Part shown: positions 58,862 through 64,000 of the stretch, one piece after another
How positions within the stretch are numbered: position 1 is the first letter of the stretch
Layout: the number at the start of each line of letters is the position of its first letter
Assembly (NCBI RefSeq): GCF_016124105.1
Contig: NZ_JADGMQ010000014.1
Coordinates: 1 to 64,000 of the forward strand
Length of the DNA: 64,000 nt
Direction: 5' to 3'
Source: Aquamicrobium zhengzhouense
GTDB taxonomy: Bacteria > Pseudomonadota > Alphaproteobacteria > Rhizobiales > Rhizobiaceae
The notes under the pieces: model-generated
Databases searched by the model: none
What the model was told of the DNA's origin: nothing
What the model saw: only the letters and a program-made list of their open reading frames with translations
Translations under genes and position numbers: made by a program

Positions 58862-59962
58862 ATGAAGAAAGTTCTTCTTGCAGGCGCCGCACTGGGTCTT
58901 CTGATGTCCGGTTCCGCTTGGGCCGACATCACAATCGGCACGGCCGGACCAATGACGGGTCAGTACGCGACTTTCGGCACCCAGATGAAGGCGGGTGCAG
59001 AGCTGGCCGTAGAACACATCAATGCAGCCGGCGGGGTCCTCGGTGAGAAGCTGGTTCTGGAAGTCGGCGATGATGCGTGTGACCCACGTCAGGCCGTGAA
59101 CGTTGCCAACCAGATGGCGGGCAATGGCGTTGTCTTCGTGGCTGGTCACTTCTGCTCGGGTTCCTCGATCCCGGCCTCGCAGGTCTATGCCGAGGAAGGC
59201 ATCATCCAGATTTCGCCCGGCTCCACCAATCCGACTTTTACCGATGAGCGTCCCGGCGATGGCATCTTCCGCATGTGCGGCCGTGACGACCAGCAGGGCG
59301 ACGTTGCCGGCAAATACCTGTTCGACCATTTTGGAGACAAGAAGGTCGCGTTCATCCACGACAAGACGGCCTATGGCCAGGGTCTCGCCGATGCCACCAA
59401 GGCAGTCTACGAGGCTGCAGGTGGGAAGCCGGCTCTCTATGAAGCCTACACGGCTGGCGAAAAAGACTATACCGCGCTGGTTTCCAAGCTGAAGTCGGAG
59501 GGCGTCGGCGTCCTCTATGTCGGCGGCTACCACACCGAGGCGGGGCTGATCCTGCGTCAGATGCGCGAACAGGGCATGGACACCATTCTCGTTTCGGGTG
59601 ACGCACTGGTCACGGATGAATATTGGGCCATCACCGGCGATGCCGGCGAGGGCACGCTGATGACCTTCTCGCCGGATCCGCGCAAAAACCCCGACGCTAC
59701 TGACATCGTCGAGCAGTTCCGCGCGAAGGGCACCGAGCCGGAAGGCTACGTCCTCTACACCTACGCCGCTGTTCAGGCCTGGGCACAGGCAGCAGAGGCT
59801 GCAGGCAGCGTGGATCACGACGCCGTGGTCGAGAAGCTTCATTCTGAGACGTTCAAGACCGTGCTTGGCGATTCCTCCTTCGACGAGAAGGGCGACAGCA
59901 AGCTGCCTGGCTACGTCTTCTACGAGTGGAAGGGCGGCCAGTACGACTACATCACCGAGTAA
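58862..59962 (+). CDS. livK: Branched-chain amino acid-type substrate-binding protein LivK
   Basis: A periplasmic binding protein of 366 residues. Signal peptide MKKVLLAGAALGLLMSGSAWA, then DITIGTAGPMTGQYATFGTQMKAGAELAVEHINAAGGVLGEKLVLEVGDDACDPRQAV, with the Cys pair (about C73/C96) typical for Leu/Ile/Val-binding proteins. GGGAG precedes ATG 58862; a longer frame to 58760 is not used. It serves LivHMGF. A 180-base gap with an FNR-type box separates it from the membrane protein gene, so it may be expressed alone and at a higher level. Confidence 0.96.
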   Translation: MKKVLLAGAALGLLMSGSAWADITIGTAGPMTGQYATFGTQMKAGAELAVEHINAAGGVLGEKLVLEVGDDACDPRQAVNVANQMAGNGVVFVAGHFCSGSSIPASQVYAEEGIIQISPGSTNPTFTDERPGDGIFRMCGRDDQQGDVAGKYLFDHFGDKKVAFIHDKTAYGQGLADATKAVYEAAGGKPALYEAYTAGEKDYTALVSKLKSEGVGVLYVGGYHTEAGLILRQMREQGMDTILVSGDALVTDEYWAITGDAGEGTLMTFSPDPRKNPDATDIVEQFRAKGTEPEGYVLYTYAAVQAWAQAAEAAGSVDHDAVVEKLHSETFKTVLGDSSFDEKGDSKLPGYVFYEWKGGQYDYITE

Positions 59963-59984
59963 TCATCACCCGGTGAAGCATTTG

Positions 59985-60018
59985 ACGGCCCGGCGCTTGC
60001 GCTGGGCCGTTTGTTTTG
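59985..60018 (+). terminator. Intrinsic terminator of livK
   Basis: Stem ACGGCCCGGCGC / GCTGGGCCGT (one mismatch) with a short loop, followed by TTGTTTTG, 22 bases after the livK stop. Confidence 0.85.
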
Positions 60019-60035
60019 CGGGTGCGTAAATTTTG

Positions 60036-60063
60036 TTGCAGTGCAGCATTATCCGGCTAAGTT
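60036..60063 (+). promoter_or_regulatory. Candidate promoter of pyc
   Basis: TTGCAG (-35, 60036-60041) and TAAGTT (-10, 60058-60063) with a 16-base spacer. An overlapping TTGTTG at 60033 gives a less ideal spacing. The ribosome binding site AGGAG follows at 60087. Confidence 0.35.
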
Positions 60064-60099
60064 TACCTTTCGTCAGTTTCGGCTCAGGAGTGCTTTAAC

Positions 60100-63000
60100 T
60101 TGAAGATCAGCAAGCTGCTTGTCGCCAACCGTTCTGAAATTGCTATCCGCGTTTTCCGCGCGGCAAATGAACTGGGCATCAAAACTGTTGCGATATGGGC
60201 CGAAGAAGACAAATACGCACTCCATCGATTTAAAGCCGATGAAAGTTACCCGATAGGCCGCGGACCTCATCTGCAAAAGGACCTTGGCCCCATCGAGAGC
60301 TATCTGTCGATCGACGAGGTCATCCGGGTTGCAAAGCTTTCCGGTGCAGACGCCATCCATCCCGGCTACGGGCTCCTGTCCGAGAGCCCGGAATTTGCCG
60401 AGGCATGTGCGCAAAACAACATCATCTTCATAGGGCCGCGCGCCGATACGATGCGCAAGCTTGGCAACAAGGTTGCCGCGCGTAACCTTGCCATTGAGGT
60501 CGGCGTGCCCGTGGTGCCCGCCACCGATCCGCTGCCTGACGATATGGACGAGGTTGCGCGCTTGGCCAGCGAGATCGGCTATCCTCTGATGCTCAAGGCA
60601 TCCTGGGGAGGTGGCGGACGCGGCATGCGCGCCATCCGTTCGGAGGCGGACCTTGGCCGGGAAGTCATTGAAGCCAAGCGCGAGGCGAAAGCCGCCTTCG
60701 GCAAAGACGAGGTCTATCTGGAGAAGCTGGTGGAGCGCGCGCGCCATGTCGAGGTGCAGGTTCTTGGCGACACACACGGCAATGTTGTTCATCTTTTCGA
60801 GCGCGATTGCTCGATCCAGCGGCGCAACCAGAAGGTCGTCGAGCGTGCGCCTGCCCCTTATCTCGATGACAGCCAGCGTCAGGAACTGTCCGCGTACGCA
60901 CTGAAGATCGCAAGGGCCACCGATTATGTTGGCGCCGGCACGGTCGAGTTCCTGATGGATGCAGTTACCGGCAAATTCTACTTCATCGAGGTCAATCCGC
61001 GCATCCAGGTCGAGCATACCGTCACCGAGGAGGTGACGGGCATCGACATCGTCAAGGCGCAGATCCGCCTGCTGGAAGGTGAGGAGATCGGAACGCCGCA
61101 ATCGGGTGTTCCACGGCAAGAGGAGATACGTCTTCACGGCCATGCATTGCAGTGCCGCATCACCACCGAGGATCCGGAGCAGAATTTCATTCCGGACTAT
61201 GGGCGCATCACGGCTTACCGCTCGGCTGCCGGATTTGGCATTCGTCTTGATGGCGGCACGGCATATTCGGGCGCGATCATCACCCGCTATTACGATCCGC
61301 TATTGGTCAAGGTGACCGCCTCGGGCGGCACGCCGGAAGAAGCGCTGGCCCGGATGGACCGAGCGCTGCGAGAGTTCCGGATTCGCGGTGTGGCGACGAA
61401 TTTGACCTTTCTTGAAGCCATTATCGGCCACGAGAAATTTCGCGATAACTCCTACACGACCCGCTTCATCGACACGACACCCGAGCTGTTCAGCCACGTC
61501 AAGCGGCAGGACCGCGCCACCAAGCTTCTCAACTATCTCGCCGATGTGACGGTGAACGGACACCCCGAGACACGCGGCAGGCCCAAGCCCAAGAAGGACG
61601 CGGCGCGACCGCGTGTCCCCTACATCGATGCGCCGGTTCAGGCGGGCACCAAGCAAAGGCTGGATGAGCTTGGGGCGAAAAAGTTCGCCGAATGGATGCG
61701 TGCTGAAAAGCGTGTGCTCGTCACGGATACGACGATGCGCGATGGGCATCAGTCGCTTTTGGCAACCCGCATGCGAACATACGATATCGCACAGGTCGCG
61801 CGCGTCTACGCCAAGGCCTTGCCGCAGCTTTTCTCCCTCGAGTGCTGGGGCGGCGCGACATTCGACGTTTCGATGCGGTTTCTGACGGAAGATCCGTGGG
61901 AGCGCCTGTCGCTGGTGCGCGAAGCTGCACCGAATATCCTGCTGCAAATGCTGCTGCGGGGCGCGAACGGCGTCGGCTATACCAACTATCCCGACAATGT
62001 CGTTCGCCACTTTGTCCGTCAGGCTGCTACCGGCGGAATCGATCTTTTTCGCGTCTTCGACTGCCTCAACTGGGTCGAGAACATGCGTGTCGCGATGGAC
62101 GCGGTGATCGAAGAGGGCAAGCTGTGCGAAGCTGCGATCTGCTACACTGGTGACATCCGCGACCCCAGCCGGGCAAAGTATGATCTAGCCTATTATGTCG
62201 CTCTGGCGCGGGAGTTGGAGCGGGCAGGCGCCCATATCATTGCGGTTAAGGATATGGCGGGGCTGCTGAAGCCGGCGGCTGCCAAGGTACTCTTCAAGGC
62301 GCTGCGCGAGGCGACCGATCTGCCGCTTCATTTCCACACGCACGACACGTCGGGCATATCGGCAGCGACGGTTCTTGCCGCTGTGGAAGCTGGCGTTGAT
62401 GTGGTGGATGCGGCGATGGATGCCTTTTCCGGCGGGACATCGCAGCCCTGCCTTGGCTCGATCGTAGAGGCGCTCAAGGGGGATGAACGAGACACAGGCC
62501 TCGACCCGGAATGGATTCGCCGCATCTCGTTTTATTGGGAAGCGGTGCGAAACCAATATGCCGCGTTCGAGAGCGACCTGAAGGGCCCTGCTTCCGAAGT
62601 CTATCTGCACGAAATGCCGGGTGGCCAGTTCACCAACTTGAAGGAGCAGGCGCGATCGCTCGGGCTTGAGACGCGCTGGCATGAAGTTGCGCGTGCATAT
62701 CATGACGCGAACCTGATGTTCGGCGATATCGTCAAGGTGACGCCGTCATCCAAGGTGGTCGGCGATATGGCTTTGATGATGGTGAGCCAGGAGCTTTCCG
62801 TCGAGGATGTGATGAACCCTGATCGCGACATCGCATTTCCGGATTCTGTCGTCTCCATGCTGCGCGGCGATCTCGGCCAATCCCCGGGCGGCTGGCCACA
62901 GGCGTTGCAGAAGAAGGCACTGAAAGGGGAAGCACCGATCACGGCTCGCCCCGGCTCGCTACTGCCGGACGCTGATCTTGATGCCGAGCGAAAGCAGATC

Positions 63001-63558
63001 GAGGGCAAGATCGAACGGGGGCTAAGCGAGGCGGAATTCGCATCCTATCTGATGTATCCGAAGGTCTTTACCGACTTTGCGGCCGCGCAGGCGGAATACG
63101 GCCCCGTCAGCGTTCTTCCGACACCATCCTACTTCTACGGCATGGAGCCGGAGGAGGAGATCTACGTGGATCTGGAGCAGGGCAAGACGCTGGTCGTCCG
63201 CTGTCTGGCGCTCGGTGAGACGGACGATCAGGGCATGGTGACCGTCTTCTTCGAACTCAACGGTCAGCCGCGGCGGGTCAAGGTGCCAAACCGCAAGGGC
63301 GGGGCAAGCGCAGTCAAGGCAAGGCGCAAAGCGGAACCTGGCAACACCGCACATATTGGCGCGCCGATGCCTGGCGTCGTCTCGACCGTTGCCGTCGCCT
63401 CCGGCCAGCGCGTCAAGGCCGGTGACGTGCTCCTGTCCATCGAAGCGATGAAGATGGAGACGGCTTTGCATGCCGAGCGAGACGGCGAAGTGGCAGAAGT
63501 GCTCGTCCGGACCGGCGAGCAGATCGACGCCAAGGATTTGCTGGTCGTCTACGCCTAG
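60100..63558 (+). CDS. pyc: Pyruvate carboxylase
   Basis: Carboxylates pyruvate to oxaloacetate with bicarbonate and ATP, refilling the citric acid cycle. The 1152-residue enzyme is full length: biotin carboxylase (KISKLLVANRSEIAIRVFRAANELG, ATP-grasp KASWGGGGRGMR, FIEVNPRIQVEHTVTEEVTG), carboxyltransferase (VTDTTMRDGHQSLLATRMRT, HFHTHDTSGISAATVLAAVEAGVDVVDAAMD) and a C-terminal biotin carrier domain with Lys1118 in AMKME. The start is TTG at 60100, with AGGAG 13 bases upstream; no ATG is near. It is a single transcription unit. Confidence 0.98.
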   Translation: MKISKLLVANRSEIAIRVFRAANELGIKTVAIWAEEDKYALHRFKADESYPIGRGPHLQKDLGPIESYLSIDEVIRVAKLSGADAIHPGYGLLSESPEFAEACAQNNIIFIGPRADTMRKLGNKVAARNLAIEVGVPVVPATDPLPDDMDEVARLASEIGYPLMLKASWGGGGRGMRAIRSEADLGREVIEAKREAKAAFGKDEVYLEKLVERARHVEVQVLGDTHGNVVHLFERDCSIQRRNQKVVERAPAPYLDDSQRQELSAYALKIARATDYVGAGTVEFLMDAVTGKFYFIEVNPRIQVEHTVTEEVTGIDIVKAQIRLLEGEEIGTPQSGVPRQEEIRLHGHALQCRITTEDPEQNFIPDYGRITAYRSAAGFGIRLDGGTAYSGAIITRYYDPLLVKVTASGGTPEEALARMDRALREFRIRGVATNLTFLEAIIGHEKFRDNSYTTRFIDTTPELFSHVKRQDRATKLLNYLADVTVNGHPETRGRPKPKKDAARPRVPYIDAPVQAGTKQRLDELGAKKFAEWMRAEKRVLVTDTTMRDGHQSLLATRMRTYDIAQVARVYAKALPQLFSLECWGGATFDVSMRFLTEDPWERLSLVREAAPNILLQMLLRGANGVGYTNYPDNVVRHFVRQAATGGIDLFRVFDCLNWVENMRVAMDAVIEEGKLCEAAICYTGDIRDPSRAKYDLAYYVALARELERAGAHIIAVKDMAGLLKPAAAKVLFKALREATDLPLHFHTHDTSGISAATVLAAVEAGVDVVDAAMDAFSGGTSQPCLGSIVEALKGDERDTGLDPEWIRRISFYWEAVRNQYAAFESDLKGPASEVYLHEMPGGQFTNLKEQARSLGLETRWHEVARAYHDANLMFGDIVKVTPSSKVVGDMALMMVSQELSVEDVMNPDRDIAFPDSVVSMLRGDLGQSPGGWPQALQKKALKGEAPITARPGSLLPDADLDAERKQIEGKIERGLSEAEFASYLMYPKVFTDFAAAQAEYGPVSVLPTPSYFYGMEPEEEIYVDLEQGKTLVVRCLALGETDDQGMVTVFFELNGQPRRVKVPNRKGGASAVKARRKAEPGNTAHIGAPMPGVVSTVAVASGQRVKAGDVLLSIEAMKMETALHAERDGEVAEVLVRTGEQIDAKDLLVVYA

Positions 63559-63561
63559 CCC

Positions 63562-64000
63562 TTAACGATAGTCGACGAAGCTCTTGTAGATGTAGCCTCG
63601 TCGGCCATCGAAGCTGACTGCGCACCAGCTGGCGCAGTCGGTCTCGGCTTCAATCTCAGCTCGTGCCGGCACGATCGCAAGGACTTCAGCCTCGTCGCTG
63701 GGGCCGGCACGCATATTCACGGATTGCGACGCGGTCGCAGCCCGAAAACCGGCCGCCCCGATCGGTTGCGGGGCCTCGACGTCGCCCTTCTCTTCCAGCT
63801 GCATCCGCTCCAATTGTTCGATCTCGTCCTCGGTCTCGGCAATCGGAACTGCTGGCATGAAGACTGTCTCGGAAGGAACGGCCTGCAGGATGGAGCCGGT
63901 CTCGCGGGGATCGGCGACTTGAAGCTGGATCGCGGTTTCGATCGCCGCGTCAGGTTCTGCAACTTGCACTGCCCCCACCTGCGGATCCGCAACATTCTCG
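63562..64000 (-). CDS. SH3 domain-containing protein, C-terminal part (cut by window edge)
   Basis: The minus-strand frame is open to the right edge, so the N-terminus lies outside. The visible 145 residues include an acidic, low-complexity linker (ETEDEIEQLERMQLEEKGDVEAPQPIG) and a bacterial SH3 domain at the end (ATASQSVNMRAGPSDEAEVLAIVPARAEIEAETDCASWCAVSFDGRRGYIYKSFVDYR) with two Cys. Such SH3b domains bind peptidoglycan or peptides in the periplasm; a signal peptide would be expected upstream. It is convergent with pyc, ending 3 bases from its stop. A GTG at 63978 is a possible internal start but is unlikely. Confidence 0.8.
   Translation of the reverse strand, partial: ENVADPQVGAVQVAEPDAAIETAIQLQVADPRETGSILQAVPSETVFMPAVPIAETEDEIEQLERMQLEEKGDVEAPQPIGAAGFRAATASQSVNMRAGPSDEAEVLAIVPARAEIEAETDCASWCAVSFDGRRGYIYKSFVDYR

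Overview
This window is chromosomal DNA from an alphaproteobacterium, most likely of the order Hyphomicrobiales (Rhizobiales). The composition is GC-rich. F1 ATP synthase genes form their own operon (atpHAGDC) without F0 genes. The order rpmA-obgE-proB-proA-nadD-rsfS-rlmH-envC-ctpA-deacetylase-rppH and the tal/fsa-priA-atp junction are arrangements known from that order. The genus cannot be fixed by reading alone. I saw no rRNA, tRNA, CRISPR array, insertion sequence or prophage.

Layout. 1-5.2 kb: the 5' end of acetyl-CoA synthetase, a YggS-type PLP protein, leuS-lptE and a small transaldolase. 5.2-13.2 kb: priA, a small membrane protein and atpHAGDC, which ends at a clear intrinsic terminator. 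13.2-25.5 kb (mostly minus strand): RNA pyrophosphohydrolase, cell-wall and division functions (deacetylase-like protein, CtpA, EnvC), ribosome maturation (RlmH, RsfS), NAD and proline synthesis, ObgE, L27 and L21, with an exonuclease/phosphatase-fold gene and an acetyltransferase inserted. 25.6-37.0 kb: a low-oxygen respiration block made of hemN, an oxygen-sensing FnrN regulator, a hemerythrin-like protein, ccoNOQP and ccoGHIS. FNR/FixK-type boxes lie in three of its intergenic regions. 37.1-40.1 kb: a secreted protein plus exbB-exbD-tonB. 40.1-46.0 kb: a chemotaxis operon with a globin-coupled receptor, STAS protein, CheY, CheA, CheW, a second CheY and a small CheZ-like protein; cheR, cheB and cheD are absent. 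46.2-49.7 kb: RidA, a LysR regulator divergent from mmsA, and a small secreted protein. 49.7-53.6 kb: a GntR-controlled operon that looks like hydroxyproline/D-amino-acid catabolism. 53.9-60.0 kb: a branched-chain amino-acid-type ABC transporter (livHMGF, a small membrane protein, livK). 60.1-64 kb: pyruvate carboxylase and a partial SH3-domain protein.

How the genes fit together. FnrN would switch on the high-affinity cbb3 oxidase, its copper and haem assembly genes and oxygen-independent haem synthesis when oxygen falls. A perfect FNR-type box upstream of livK suggests that an ABC-transporter binding protein belongs to the same regulon. The chemotaxis operon has its own haem-based sensor candidate and a putative CheY phosphatase. 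The most unusual protein is LivG: its ABC ATPase carries an acidic linker and a C-terminal helix-hairpin-helix-like domain of a kind I associate with NuoE and L21 in this group.
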